DNA of 64,000 nt from Planctomycetota bacterium. Lineage in GTDB: Bacteria > Planctomycetota > J058. Under the pieces are notes generated by a model, which worked only from the letters and a program-made list of their open reading frames with translations, did no database searches and was not told where the DNA came from. Of the stretch, positions 8,059 to 17,408 are shown one piece after another; position 1 is the stretch's first letter; each line of letters opens with the position of its first letter. Made by a program: the position numbers and the translations under genes. Location: positions 1-64,000 of the forward strand of contig JAMLIC010000027.1 of NCBI GenBank assembly GCA_023954375.1, in the 5' to 3' direction.

Positions 8059-8528
8059 CGGCGCCGACCCTCCCGGGCCATGGTCCGCTCGTCCTCGCGC
8101 TTGCGCAGGCTCTGGCGCTTGTCGTGCAGCTTCTTGCCGCGGGCGACGCCGAGCAGGACCTTCACCAGCCCGCGCTTGAAGTAGAGCTCGAGCGGCACGA
8201 CCGTCAGGCCCTGCCGGTCGAGCTTCTGCTGGAGCTTGGCGATCTCCCGCCGGTGCAGGAGGAGCTTGCGCGGCCGCGTCGGCTCGTGGTTCTGGAACGA
8301 GGCGTGGACGTAGGGCGCGACGTGCAGGTCGACGAGCCACAGCTCGCCCTGCTTGATCTTCGCGTAGGCGTCGGTGAAGGCCACCGAGCCGCCCTGGCGC
8401 AGGCTCTTGACCTCGGTGCCGAGGAGGGCGACCCCGGCCTCGAGCTTCTCGAGGACCTCGAAGTCGTGGAACGCCTTCTTGTTCCTGGCGATCGGCTTGA
8501 CCGCGTCGCCGCCCTTGGGGCCGCTCAT
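8055..8528 (-). CDS. smpB: SsrA-binding protein
   Basis: 157 residues, matching SmpB throughout: AFHDFEVLEKLEAGVALLGTEVKSLR forms the OB-fold core that binds the tRNA-like domain of tmRNA, and the basic tail HDKRQSLRKREDERTM enters the ribosomal mRNA channel. It is essential for trans-translation together with ssrA, encoded 1.7 kb downstream on the same strand. A GAGAAT hexamer at 8540-8535 lies six bases before the ATG and there is no Shine-Dalgarno, so a leaderless transcript is likely. Confidence 0.97.
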   Translation of the reverse strand: MSGPKGGDAVKPIARNKKAFHDFEVLEKLEAGVALLGTEVKSLRQGGSVAFTDAYAKIKQGELWLVDLHVAPYVHASFQNHEPTRPRKLLLHRREIAKLQQKLDRQGLTVVPLELYFKRGLVKVLLGVARGKKLHDKRQSLRKREDERTMAREGRRR

Positions 8529-8593
8529 GGCCGCATTCTCCCACGCCCCCGGCGCGACCGCACGCTCAGCCCCACACCGTCAGCCCCATACCC

Positions 8594-10618
8594 TCAGCCG
8601 CGGACCGGCCGGTCGCCGCGCTCCGGCCGGTCCTCGACTCGCCCGGGGCCGGCCTCGGGCGGCGCGGCCGGCCCGACCTCGACGAGCGCCCGCAGCCCCG
8701 CCCCCGAGACGTCCGAGCGGCGCTGCGCGCGGGACGCGTCGTCGCGCAGGACGCGCCGCGCGTCGTCGCGCAGGCGCTCGAGCTCCCGCCAGCGCTCGAG
8801 CACCTCGGCCATGGCCCGCTCCGGCTCGCGCACGAGCGCGTGCCCGAGGCAGCCCTCGACCGCACGCTCGACGACCCCCTCGAGGAGGCCGAGCGACGTC
8901 CTGACCCGGCGGTCGATCAGGCGCTCGGCCAGCGGCCACTGGAGCAGGCAGGCGACGAGCAGCGACACGAGCGCCCCCTCGAGCAGGGGGATCGTGTTGC
9001 GCAGGGCCTCGGCGACCGTGGCCGCCCCGCCGCCCGGGACGAGGCTGCCGAGGAAGGCGTAGACGGTGAGGAGGATCACGAGCGCCGGCAGGGCGTTCCA
9101 GGCCACGCGCCCCGCGCGCGCCGAGGGCCCGCCGCCGCCGGCCGTCTCCTCGAAGATCTGGTAGAAGCGCCGCGCCGCCTCGCCGCGGATCGCGACCACC
9201 AGCGCCGCGACCCCCTCGGTCGGCGGCGCCGCCTTGCGCTCGACGGCCGCCACGGGGCGTGGTCCGCGGGGGAGCAGCCGGCCGGTGCGCGGCGGCTCCT
9301 CGGCCGCGGCGGGCCGCGCGCCGGCGGGCTCGAGGCCCAGGCGGCGGCCCTCCTGCTCGAAGCGCTCGAGGACGAGCTGCACGCGCCGCTCGACCTGCGC
9401 GATCTCGACCGCGCGCAGGCGCTCGCCGATCAGCGCCTCGACGTCCGACGCCGTGAAGCGCCGCGCGCGCACGAAGCCGGGCATGAGGATCGAGCGCAGG
9501 CCGTAGACGAGCGTCATGAACACGCCGAACAGCCCGCCGAACGCCGTGCCGAACAGGTAGCGGAGGATGTTCCGCAGCTCGAAGTCGTCGTGGATCGCGC
9601 CGAAGAAGGTGCGCGCGAGGTCGGCCGTGAGGTCGCGCAGGGTCGCCTGCCAGCTCGCCCGCCAGGCCTCGACCTTCTGCGGCACGTCGGCCGGCACGTG
9701 CTCCTCGATCCGCGCCAGCGCGCCGCGCACGCGGTCGGCCAGCCGCGCGGCCTTGATCTCGCGGATGCGCACGCGGTCGAGCTCGCGCTCGAGGAGCGCC
9801 CTGAGCTCGGCCCACTGCCCGGCGCCCGGCGGCAGCTCCACCCCGTCGAGCGCGGCGCGCGCCCGCGCGTCGGCGCCGCGCGCGACCTCGGCCGCGCCGG
9901 TGCCGAAGGCCGCCTTCTGGGCCTGGCGCACGGCGAGCGCCGACACGCACAGGATCCGCCCGCGGACGCCGCGCCGCGTGAGCTCGCCCTGCAGGTCCTG
10001 CGCGATCAGCGCGCCGTCGCCGGCCTGGTCGAGCTTGTTGAGCAGGAAGACGAACTCGATCCCCTCGCGGTGCTTCTCGATCAGCTCGAACAGCTCCGAG
10101 CTGAGGTACTTCTCCGAGGTGACCACGCACAGCGCCAGGTCGGTGACCTCGAGCGCCTCCTCGAGCAGGGCCCGGTTCTCGAGCGCCGTCGAGTCGAAGT
10201 CGGGCGCGTCGATCACCACCTTGTCGCGCAGGAGCGGCCGCTGGTGCGCGACGAGCTTGGCCCGCGCCTCGAGCGGGCCGAGCGCGCCGCTGCCGTTCGC
10301 CTCGTGGTAGTAGGCGGTCAGCTCGCGCGTCGTCGGGCGCACGGACGCCGTGCGGGCCAGGTCGGCCCCGGCCAGCGCGTTGAACAGCGTCGACTTGCCC
10401 ACGCCCGTGCCGCCGAGGAGCAGGATCCGCAGCGGGGTCTCGAGCGACGCCTGCCGGTCGGCGATCTGCGCCAGCAGCGCCTCGATCGAGGCGCGGTCGC
10501 GCTCGAGCGTCGGGAACGACCGCGTCGCGGCCACCCAGTCGCGCATGCGCTGGATCAGCGGGGCGAGCCCGGTCGGGTCCTCGCGCGCGGGGCCGTCGCG
10601 CTCCGGTGTGCGGATCAC
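8594..10618 (-). CDS. membrane-anchored dynamin-like GTPase (second of a pair)
   Basis: 674 residues. The GTPase domain has G1 GGTGVGKS (69-76), G3 DAPDFDST (137-144) and G4 NKLD (194-197). Helical regions follow, with hydrophobic segments around FGGLFGVFMTLVYGL and two more near residues 500-560 (ALPALVILLTVYAFL; LVSLLVACLLQWPL). This is the layout of large membrane-remodelling or septin/dynamin-like bacterial GTPases. The GTG start at 10618 overlaps the stop of the upstream GTPase gene (GTGA), so the two are made together. The specific function is unknown. The C-terminus (about 90 residues) is Arg/Glu-rich and probably helical. Confidence 0.75.
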   Translation of the reverse strand: MIRTPERDGPAREDPTGLAPLIQRMRDWVAATRSFPTLERDRASIEALLAQIADRQASLETPLRILLLGGTGVGKSTLFNALAGADLARTASVRPTTRELTAYYHEANGSGALGPLEARAKLVAHQRPLLRDKVVIDAPDFDSTALENRALLEEALEVTDLALCVVTSEKYLSSELFELIEKHREGIEFVFLLNKLDQAGDGALIAQDLQGELTRRGVRGRILCVSALAVRQAQKAAFGTGAAEVARGADARARAALDGVELPPGAGQWAELRALLERELDRVRIREIKAARLADRVRGALARIEEHVPADVPQKVEAWRASWQATLRDLTADLARTFFGAIHDDFELRNILRYLFGTAFGGLFGVFMTLVYGLRSILMPGFVRARRFTASDVEALIGERLRAVEIAQVERRVQLVLERFEQEGRRLGLEPAGARPAAAEEPPRTGRLLPRGPRPVAAVERKAAPPTEGVAALVVAIRGEAARRFYQIFEETAGGGGPSARAGRVAWNALPALVILLTVYAFLGSLVPGGGAATVAEALRNTIPLLEGALVSLLVACLLQWPLAERLIDRRVRTSLGLLEGVVERAVEGCLGHALVREPERAMAEVLERWRELERLRDDARRVLRDDASRAQRRSDVSGAGLRALVEVGPAAPPEAGPGRVEDRPERGDRPVRG

Positions 10619-12357
10619 GCCGGCACCTCGCCGCGCCCGAGCACGGCGGCGGCCGCCTCGAGGCGCTCGAGCCGCTCGGGGGCGACGCCGGCGGGGAGGC
10701 GGGCCAGGAGCGGCGCCGCCGCGTGCTGCTCGAGCAGGACGCGGTGGAGCAGCGCCGCGCGGTCGCGCACGAACTCGGCCTTGAGCGCCTGGTAGTAGGC
10801 CACGCCGCCGACGCGCTCGAGGATCTCCTTGGTCGCGCGCTCGGCCGCGGCGCCGATCAGCAGGTCGGTCGGGCCGAAGCCGGCGGTCAGGTAGGCGGAG
10901 AGCAGGCCCGAGCCGATCTGCAGCACGGCCTTGATCGCGTAGAGGAGGTTGCGCTTGTTCGGGTGGCTGCGCAGGAGCTCGACGTGGCGCTGCTTCTCGC
11001 GCTCGATCCACGCCTCCGTCTCGCCCCGGGCGCTGGCCAGGAAGGCGCTCACCTGGTCGTTGGTGGCCTCGACCGGCGTGGCCGCCAGCCCCTCGATCCA
11101 GCCCGGCGCCGCGGCCCGCAGGGCGCCCGTGTAGCGGTAGGGGACCTCGGTCACCTCGGTCCGGGCCGCCTCCAGCAGCTCCTTGACCTTCTGCCGGTCG
11201 GCCTCGGCGCGCACCTCCTCCTTCGTCTTCGTGGTCGCGCCGTTGCCGCGCACGACGCGCGACAGCCCGTCCGCCAGGAGCCCGACCGCGCCGCGCACGC
11301 GGTCGTAGACGTCGTCGAGGACCGGGATGCGGAAGTCCTGCAGCACGCGGCGGAACACGTCGTCGAGCTCGAAGAACGGCTGCGTCTCGAGGAAGCGGGC
11401 GTACTCGTCGCGCCGCGCCTCGAGGACCAGCGCCGCCTCCGAGCGCACGCGGTCGAGCTCGGACAGCTCCTCGCGCAGCCGGGCGACGACGCGGGTGAGG
11501 TCGCGCCCGAGGCGGGCCGCCGCCCCGCGGAGCGCCAGCCGGCGCAGCTCGGCCCCGGCGTCGCGCGGGCCGAGGACGGCGCGCTGCAGCTCGCCGCGGA
11601 ACGGGTCGCCCTGGCGCGGGTCGGGCCGCGGCGTCACGTAGGGCAGCGTGAGGACCGTCACCTGCCCGCCGAGCCCCGGGACGACGACCTCGCGGAAGTC
11701 CCGGGCGACGTCCTGGTCGGCGCCCTTGTTGAGCACGCACACCAGCGCCTTCTCCAGCTCGGTGGCCTGGCGCAGGTAGCGGACGCACAGCTCGTCGTTG
11801 TACTTCTCGGGCGTGGCGACGAAGACCACGGCGTCGGCCAGGAACAGGAGGTCCTCGGCCACCGAGCGGTTGCCCGCGTGCGTGCTGTCGATGTCCGGCG
11901 AGTCGACGAGCACCACGCCGCGGACGTCGTCGCGCTCGTGCGTCTTGAGGAAGTAGGAGGTGATCCCCTGCGTCGGCTCCTGCGCCGCGTCGGTCGGGTC
12001 GTGCATGGTCGTGCGCCGGTAGCTGGGCAGGAAGGCCCCGTCCTGCAGCGCCGGCACCTCGGCCGAGTGGACGAACACGGTCGGCGCCTTGGTGTGGCGC
12101 GCCAGGGGCGACGAGGAGGCGACCGCGTCGCCCACGACCCAGTTGAAGACGGTCGACTTGCCGACGTTCGTGCCGCCGGCGATCACCACCAGCGGCGGCG
12201 CGTCGACGGGCCGCCGCGCCTCGAGCCGCAGCTTCACCTCGAGGAGGCGCCGCGCCCGCGAGAGGACGGCGTCGACCTCCTCGGCGGCCTCGGTGCCCGG
12301 GACGAAGGACACGGCCGCGAGGTCGTCTGCGAGCTGGTCGAGGGCGGCCGCGGTCAT
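10615..12357 (-). CDS. dynamin-like GTPase (first of a pair)
   Basis: 580 residues from the ATG at 12357. G1 is GGTNVGKS (61-68), G3 DSPDIDS (152-158) and G4 NKGAD (210-214). The C-terminal half is helical with a weak amphipathic or membrane segment (VLQIGSGLLSAYLTAGF). A TAGAAT element at 12373-12368 lies ten bases before the chosen ATG; the earlier in-frame ATG at 12369 would sit inside that element, so 12357 is preferred and probably leaderless. It is paired with the downstream GTPase by a stop/start overlap. The G3 motifs of the two are alike (DxPDxDST), pointing to ancient duplication and a likely hetero-oligomer. The cellular role is not known. Confidence 0.75.
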   Translation of the reverse strand: MTAAALDQLADDLAAVSFVPGTEAAEEVDAVLSRARRLLEVKLRLEARRPVDAPPLVVIAGGTNVGKSTVFNWVVGDAVASSSPLARHTKAPTVFVHSAEVPALQDGAFLPSYRRTTMHDPTDAAQEPTQGITSYFLKTHERDDVRGVVLVDSPDIDSTHAGNRSVAEDLLFLADAVVFVATPEKYNDELCVRYLRQATELEKALVCVLNKGADQDVARDFREVVVPGLGGQVTVLTLPYVTPRPDPRQGDPFRGELQRAVLGPRDAGAELRRLALRGAAARLGRDLTRVVARLREELSELDRVRSEAALVLEARRDEYARFLETQPFFELDDVFRRVLQDFRIPVLDDVYDRVRGAVGLLADGLSRVVRGNGATTKTKEEVRAEADRQKVKELLEAARTEVTEVPYRYTGALRAAAPGWIEGLAATPVEATNDQVSAFLASARGETEAWIEREKQRHVELLRSHPNKRNLLYAIKAVLQIGSGLLSAYLTAGFGPTDLLIGAAAERATKEILERVGGVAYYQALKAEFVRDRAALLHRVLLEQHAAAPLLARLPAGVAPERLERLEAAAAVLGRGEVPA

Positions 12358-12443
12358 CGGGGCCGGCATTCTACTGCCGGGCTCCGACCCCGGCGGTCAG
12401 GAGCGAGCGTCAGGGGGCGAACGGCAGGGGGCGAGCGCCCCGG

Positions 12444-13241
12444 TCAGGGCGCGCGGGCCGCCTCGAGCGCGTCGATCCGGGCCAGCAGCCGGGCCGTGTT
12501 GGCCCGCCGGCCGCCGAGCGTCAGGCCGTCGGCCAGCCCGTCGATCCAGCCGCCCACCGGGCGGTCGACGACGACGAGGTCGATGTAGTCGCCGAAGCGC
12601 TGCCCGGCCCGCGACGGGAGCTCGGGGTAGAGCGTCAGGAACCAGCGGTGCACCTGGAAGTGCGTGATGAACCGCCGCCCGCGCCGGTCGAGCGCCCCGC
12701 CCTCGTAGGGGACGGCGCCGACGAGCCCGCGCAGGAGCTGCACCGCCAGCCCGCGGTCGAGCACGTGCCCGCCGGGCCCGCGCAGGTTGTGGGAGATCGC
12801 GCGGGCGACGTCGTAGAGGACCGCCCGGCCGTCCCCGGAGGGCCCGCGCGCCTTCAGCGCCCGGGCCATGTCCTCGCTCACGTAGGGGAGGAGGCCCCGG
12901 GCCAGCGCGAGGTCCGGGGCGGGGTGCTCGTTGAGGACGTGGCGCGCGACCGAGAAGACGCTGTCGTTCAGGCGCCGCAGCAGCTCGGACTGCTGCGCCG
13001 TGGGCGCGGCGACGTCGAGGAGGGCGCGCAGCCTGCGCGTCTGCCGCGCCATCTGCTCCGCGACGACCGCCGGCGGATGGCGCCGCGGCGGCTCCTGCAG
13101 GCTGAAGAGGATCAGCGCGGCGTCGCCGGGTTCGCCGCCGAGCGCGCCGACGAGCCCGCCGCCGGGGGCGGGCTGCGCGAGGGCCGGGGCGCCCAGGGCG
13201 CCGACGGACAGGGTCACGAGGACGAGCGTGCGGTGGATCAC
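12444..13241 (-). CDS. secreted protein of unknown function
   Basis: 265 residues from the GTG at 13241, which has AAGGAG at good spacing; an upstream ATG at 13274 would hide the signal peptide. Residues 1-23 are a signal peptide ending in APALAQP. The mature part is largely helical, with a middle segment HVLDRGLAVQLLRGLVG and the C-terminal motif FITHFQVHRWFLTLYPELP. No catalytic motif was recognised. It follows the kinase/sigma block in the same direction but with its own ribosome site. Confidence 0.7.
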   Translation of the reverse strand: MIHRTLVLVTLSVGALGAPALAQPAPGGGLVGALGGEPGDAALILFSLQEPPRRHPPAVVAEQMARQTRRLRALLDVAAPTAQQSELLRRLNDSVFSVARHVLNEHPAPDLALARGLLPYVSEDMARALKARGPSGDGRAVLYDVARAISHNLRGPGGHVLDRGLAVQLLRGLVGAVPYEGGALDRRGRRFITHFQVHRWFLTLYPELPSRAGQRFGDYIDLVVVDRPVGGWIDGLADGLTLGGRRANTARLLARIDALEAARAP

Positions 13242-13374
13242 GGTGGGCTCCTTGTTGGAGGAGCCCCAGGGCACGGGGCGCGCCGGAGGGGGGAGTGCGG
13301 GCGCGACGGGAGTTAGGGGCCGGCGAGGGTGTGCACGGGCGCACGGCTGCGACGAACGGGAGCAGATCCGTTCT

Positions 13375-16300
13375 TCAATCGCCGCCGCGCTCGCCGCCGC
13401 CGCGCTCGCCGCCGCCGCCGCGCTGCGGGCCGCGCTCCTGCTCGCGCTCCGCGGCGCGCTCGCGCTCCTCGCGCACCCGCCGGCGCAGGGCCTCCGGGTC
13501 GTGGCGCACCTCGCGCGACAGCGCGCGCAGGCGCTCGAGCACGGCCGGGTCGAGCGCGCCCGTGACGACGATCCGGTCGTAGGCCACGGCGGCGCCCAGG
13601 GTGAGCAGGTTCACGCGGGCCCGGTCGCCGAGGTCCTCGAGGACCACCTGCCCGACCACCCGCCGCCCGACGCGGAGCGAGACCTCGTGCGCGCGGTCGA
13701 CCGGCGTCACCTCGACCGTGAACTCCGCCTTGTCGCGCGGCGCGTGCGCCTGGACCTGCAGCTCGTCGAGCTCCATGAGCCGCGCCTCGCGCACGATCAC
13801 CGCGGACGGCCCGCGCCGCCGGCTCTGCTCGATCGTCCGGCTGAGGCGCCCGACGAACTTCTGCACCTCCTCGTTGCCGCGCCCGATCCCGGCGAGCGGC
13901 AGCTCCTCGAGCATGTAGCCGAGGCCCACGATGACCGTGCGCTCGCCCGCGCCCTGGAGGCCGACCAGCGTGTTCTGCCGCCCGCGCGCCTCGACCTCGA
14001 TCACGAGCGGGGCGTCGGTGCGGAGGCCCGCCGCGAACGAGCGCCGGGTCCAGCCGTAGCCCACGAGCGTCTTCTTCACCACGCTCCAGGGCTCGCCGAC
14101 GCCGCGCGGCGCCTGGGCCTGCTGCCCGTCGATGAACCGCTGCACCATGCGGTTGCCCATGTCCCGGGGGGCGGGCGCCGGCGTCCAGTCGGCCGCCTGG
14201 GCGTCCGCCTCGAAGTCGTAGACGAGCTGCGCCCGGCCGTCCGACAGCACGGTCACCTTCGCCCCGAACGCGCACGCCAGGAGGCCGGCGTCGTCGAGCG
14301 GCGCCGGGGCCCGCTCGACCGCGGCGACGACGGCCGCCAGCTCGTCCTTCAGCGCCTCCACGTCGCCCGCGGCCTCCCGCGCGCCCTCGAGCGCCGCCCG
14401 CGCTGCCTCCACGTCGCCCTTGTCGAGCAGGGCGCGCACCCGCGCCAGCGCCTCGCGCCCGCGCCGCTCGCGCGCGGCCAGGGCCAGGGCCGCCTCGTCC
14501 TCGGCCTTCGGCGCCGGGTCGGCGCCCGGCGCGGGGGTGGGCGCGGGGGTGGGCGTCGCCGGGCCGCGCGCGGCGAGGGCGGCGGCCTCGTCCACGCGGG
14601 CCTGCCCGCGGCGCGCGGCGACCGGCCCGGCGTAGGCGTCGAGCTGCGCGACGAGCGCCGCGGCGGCGACGAGCTCGCCGCGCCCGAGGAGCTCGTCGAG
14701 GCGCGCGAGGTCGCCCTCGAGCCGCACGAGCGCCTGCGCCTCGAGCGAGCGCAGGGCCAGCTGCGCGTCGAGGGCCGTCGGGGCGTCCTCGCCCGTCTCC
14801 AGCAGGTGTTCGCGGTAGAGCTCGGTCGCCGCGAACCACCTGCCGTCCGCCTCGAGCTCGCGCGCGCGCCCGGCGCGCTCGCCCCAGCGGCCCTGCAGGC
14901 GCTCGCCCGCCTCGTCGCGCAGGGCCAGGGCCCGCTCGCCCGCCGGCGCGTCGCCCAGCCGCAGGGCCAGGTCGCGCGCCCGCCGGTAGACGTCGGCGTC
15001 GGCCGGCGGCGGCGACGCCCGCAGGTCGGCCTCGAGCGCGGCCAGCGCGACCTCCAGCTCGCTCGGGGGCGCCTGCCGCGGGGCCGGCGTGGGGGCCTCG
15101 CCGGGCTGGACGCGCCGCGGCCGGGGCGCCTGCTCGGGGCCCTGCGCCGGGCGCGCGGGCGCCTCCGTCCCGGGGACCGCGACAGGGGGGGCCTCGTCGG
15201 CCGGCGGCTTGCGGAGGAGGGTCAGGGCGAGCGCGGCGAGGAGCGCCGCGGCGATCGCCGCGCCGACGAACGCCGGCCGCCCCGGCCGCGCCAGCCGGCC
15301 CGTGTCCGACCCGCGCCCGAGCCGCGCCGAGTGGCGGGCGGTCCCGCGCGCCCCCGGCAGGGCGGCGTCGCTGCCGGCGCGCGCGCGGAGCGCGCCGTCC
15401 GATGACGTGCGCCGCCCGCGGGTCGACGTCCGCGCCGTCGGGCGCGCCGGCGTCGCGCGCGTCGCCGGCGCGTCGGTCGTGGCCGCGCCGCCCTCGAGCC
15501 AGCGGGCCAGCTCGGCGGCCAGCTCGCCCGCCGTGGCGTGGCGCGCCTCGGGCGCCTTCTCCAGCGCGCGCGCGAGCGTGGCCCGCAGGGCGTCATCGAG
15601 CGGCTCGCCGCCCGGGAGGCGCTCCGGCAGCGCCGGCGGGTCGCGGAGCACGCGGGCGATCACCTCGACCGGCGACCCGCCCGCGAACGGCACCTGCCCG
15701 GTGAGCAGGTGCAGGAGCGTGGCCCCGAGCGAGTAGACGTCCGAGCGGTGCGTCGCGGCCCGGATGTCGCCCGCCTGCTCGGGGGACATGTAGTTCGGCG
15801 ACCCGATGATCTTGCGGTCGAGCGTCAGCGACCCCACGTCGCGGCCCTGCGCCGCCGCGTCGGTGGCCTTCGCCAGCCCGAGGTCGGTCAGCTTCACCCC
15901 GCCGTCGGGGGTCAGCAGGATGTTCGCCGGCTTCACGTCCCGGTGGACGATCCCCGCCTGCCGCGCCGCCTCGAGCGCGCGCGCGGCGCCCAGCGCGGCG
16001 GCGACCGCCTGGCGCGGCGGCAGGCGCCCGCCGTGGCGCTTCATCGCCGCCTCGGCGTCCTCGCCGTCGACGAGCTCCATGGAGTAGAAGAGCGTCTGCC
16101 CCTCGCGGCCGACGTCGTAGATCGTCACGAGGTTCGGGTGCGAGAGCGTCGCCGCCACCTTCGCCTCGCGCAGGAAGCGGGCCACGAACTCCTCGTCCTC
16201 GGCCAGGCGTGGGGCCAGGACCTTGAGCGCCACCGGCCGGTCCATGGAGAGCTGCACCGCCCGGTGGACGGTCCCCATCCCGCCGCGGGCGATCTCCTGC

Positions 16301-16578
16301 TCGAGGCGGTAGCCGCCGAACACCCGCTGCGTCGAGGGCCGGGGCGCCGCCGCCGCGCCCGGGGCGGGCACGCCCGGGACGGCCACGGGGGCCGCCTCCT
16401 GCTCGCGGCCGACGAAGAGCTCGCCCAGGCGCTCCCCCAGGACCTGCAGCTCGTCCACGACCTCGCGGCAGCCCGCGCAGCCGGGCAGGTGCGCGTCGAC
16501 GGTCGCCGCCTCCTCCGGCGAGAGCTCGCCGTCGAGGTGGGCCTGGAGGAGCTCCTCGAGCGTGTCGCAGGCGGCCAT
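13375..16578 (-). CDS. zinc-finger anti-sigma-like domain fused to Ser/Thr protein kinase, single-pass membrane protein
   Basis: 1067 residues. Residues 1-45 form a zf-HC2/ZAS-type finger (His30, Cys34, Cys37) as in anti-sigma factors. Residues about 93-365 are a Hanks-type kinase: GRGGMG-like loop at 100-106, Lys122 in VALK, HRDVKPAN with Asp217, DLG with Asp235, and SPE in place of APE. A Pro/Arg-rich linker precedes a membrane helix at about 439-458, then an extracytoplasmic helical region and a beta-rich C-terminal domain that was not recognised. The ATG overlaps the sigma-factor stop (TGATG). The layout suggests a membrane sensor that restrains the adjacent ECF sigma factor and couples it to phosphorylation; this is inference from the domain order. 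Confidence 0.88.
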   Translation of the reverse strand: MAACDTLEELLQAHLDGELSPEEAATVDAHLPGCAGCREVVDELQVLGERLGELFVGREQEAAPVAVPGVPAPGAAAAPRPSTQRVFGGYRLEQEIARGGMGTVHRAVQLSMDRPVALKVLAPRLAEDEEFVARFLREAKVAATLSHPNLVTIYDVGREGQTLFYSMELVDGEDAEAAMKRHGGRLPPRQAVAAALGAARALEAARQAGIVHRDVKPANILLTPDGGVKLTDLGLAKATDAAAQGRDVGSLTLDRKIIGSPNYMSPEQAGDIRAATHRSDVYSLGATLLHLLTGQVPFAGGSPVEVIARVLRDPPALPERLPGGEPLDDALRATLARALEKAPEARHATAGELAAELARWLEGGAATTDAPATRATPARPTARTSTRGRRTSSDGALRARAGSDAALPGARGTARHSARLGRGSDTGRLARPGRPAFVGAAIAAALLAALALTLLRKPPADEAPPVAVPGTEAPARPAQGPEQAPRPRRVQPGEAPTPAPRQAPPSELEVALAALEADLRASPPPADADVYRRARDLALRLGDAPAGERALALRDEAGERLQGRWGERAGRARELEADGRWFAATELYREHLLETGEDAPTALDAQLALRSLEAQALVRLEGDLARLDELLGRGELVAAAALVAQLDAYAGPVAARRGQARVDEAAALAARGPATPTPAPTPAPGADPAPKAEDEAALALAARERRGREALARVRALLDKGDVEAARAALEGAREAAGDVEALKDELAAVVAAVERAPAPLDDAGLLACAFGAKVTVLSDGRAQLVYDFEADAQAADWTPAPAPRDMGNRMVQRFIDGQQAQAPRGVGEPWSVVKKTLVGYGWTRRSFAAGLRTDAPLVIEVEARGRQNTLVGLQGAGERTVIVGLGYMLEELPLAGIGRGNEEVQKFVGRLSRTIEQSRRRGPSAVIVREARLMELDELQVQAHAPRDKAEFTVEVTPVDRAHEVSLRVGRRVVGQVVLEDLGDRARVNLLTLGAAVAYDRIVVTGALDPAVLERLRALSREVRHDPEALRRRVREERERAAEREQERGPQRGGGGERGGGERGGD

Positions 16579-17204
16579 CAGCTCCCTCGCGTCCTCTTCA
16601 GCGTCGGCGCCATCCGCTCGCGCAGGGCCTTCGTGCCCCGGTAGAGGAGGCCGCGCACCGTGCTCGCCGGCACCCCGAGCGTGGCGCCGATCTCCTCGTA
16701 CGAGAGGCCCTCGCGGAAGCGCAGGTCGAGCGCCACCCGGACCGACTCCGGAAGCGCGGCCACCTGCGTCGCGAGCGCGTCGAGCTCCTTCTTCGCCGCC
16801 TCGGCGTCGCCGACCCCCTGGTCGGCCGGCGCCGCGGCGGCCGGGCGCTCCTGCGCCGCGGCCTCGACGTGGCGCCGCTCGCGCGCGGCGCGCCGCCGGA
16901 TGTCGCGGCTGATCGTGTGCGTGATCCCCCGCAGCCAGGGCTGGAACTTCTCGGGCGCCTCCAGGCGCGGCAGGTTCTTCAGCGCGCGCACGAAGGTCTC
17001 CTGGGTCAGCTCCTGCGCCTCGTCGCGGTCGGCCGTGATCGCCAGGGCCATGGCGAAGACCCGCCCCCGGAATTGCTCGACGAGCCGCCCGAACGCCGAG
17101 CGGTCGCCGTCGCGCGCCGCCTCGACCAGGGTGGTCAGCGAGATGACGCCAGAGGAGAGGTTCATCGCGAGCTGCACGTCGTCCCCGCGGCCGGCTCGGC
17201 TCAT
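16578..17204 (-). CDS. ECF-type RNA polymerase sigma factor
   Basis: 208 residues. Region 2 is FGRLVEQFRGRVFAMALAIT, with DEAQELTQETFVRAL. Region 4 is ALPESVRVALDLRF, then LSYEEIGATLGVPASTVRG, a helix-turn-helix for -35 recognition. The linker is Ala-rich. An internal ATG at codon 14 is an alternative start. It is translationally coupled to the zinc-finger kinase that follows, its probable regulator. The 200-base divergent region upstream (17205-17408) contains the small inverted repeats GACCGTAAGGTC and CTTGAAGTACAAG, possible autoregulatory sites. Confidence 0.9.
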   Translation of the reverse strand: MSRAGRGDDVQLAMNLSSGVISLTTLVEAARDGDRSAFGRLVEQFRGRVFAMALAITADRDEAQELTQETFVRALKNLPRLEAPEKFQPWLRGITHTISRDIRRRAARERRHVEAAAQERPAAAAPADQGVGDAEAAKKELDALATQVAALPESVRVALDLRFREGLSYEEIGATLGVPASTVRGLLYRGTKALRERMAPTLKRTRGS

Positions 17205-17356
17205 GGTGATGTCGCTCGGAGGCCGCTGGCGTCACGCGCCGACCGTAAGGTCTTGAAGTACAAGGGTCGCCCTCCCGCGGCCCACCATGGTGCCGGCCGG
17301 GGGCGCCCAGGGCAAGCGCGTCCGTGCGGTCATCAAAGGCCACGCGCGCCGGGCAT

Positions 17357-17385
17357 TTGAAGCGATGGGGCGAGACGGCTACGAT
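17357..17385 (+). promoter_or_regulatory. sigma70-like promoter of the polysaccharide export genes
   Basis: TTGAAG at 17357-17362 and TACGAT at 17380-17385 with a 17-base spacer. A GGAGGG ribosome site at 17395-17400 and the TTG start at 17409 follow. It is the best two-box promoter seen in the window. Confidence 0.55.
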
Positions 17386-17408
17386 GCCTCGCTCGGAGGG
17401 ACGAGCCC

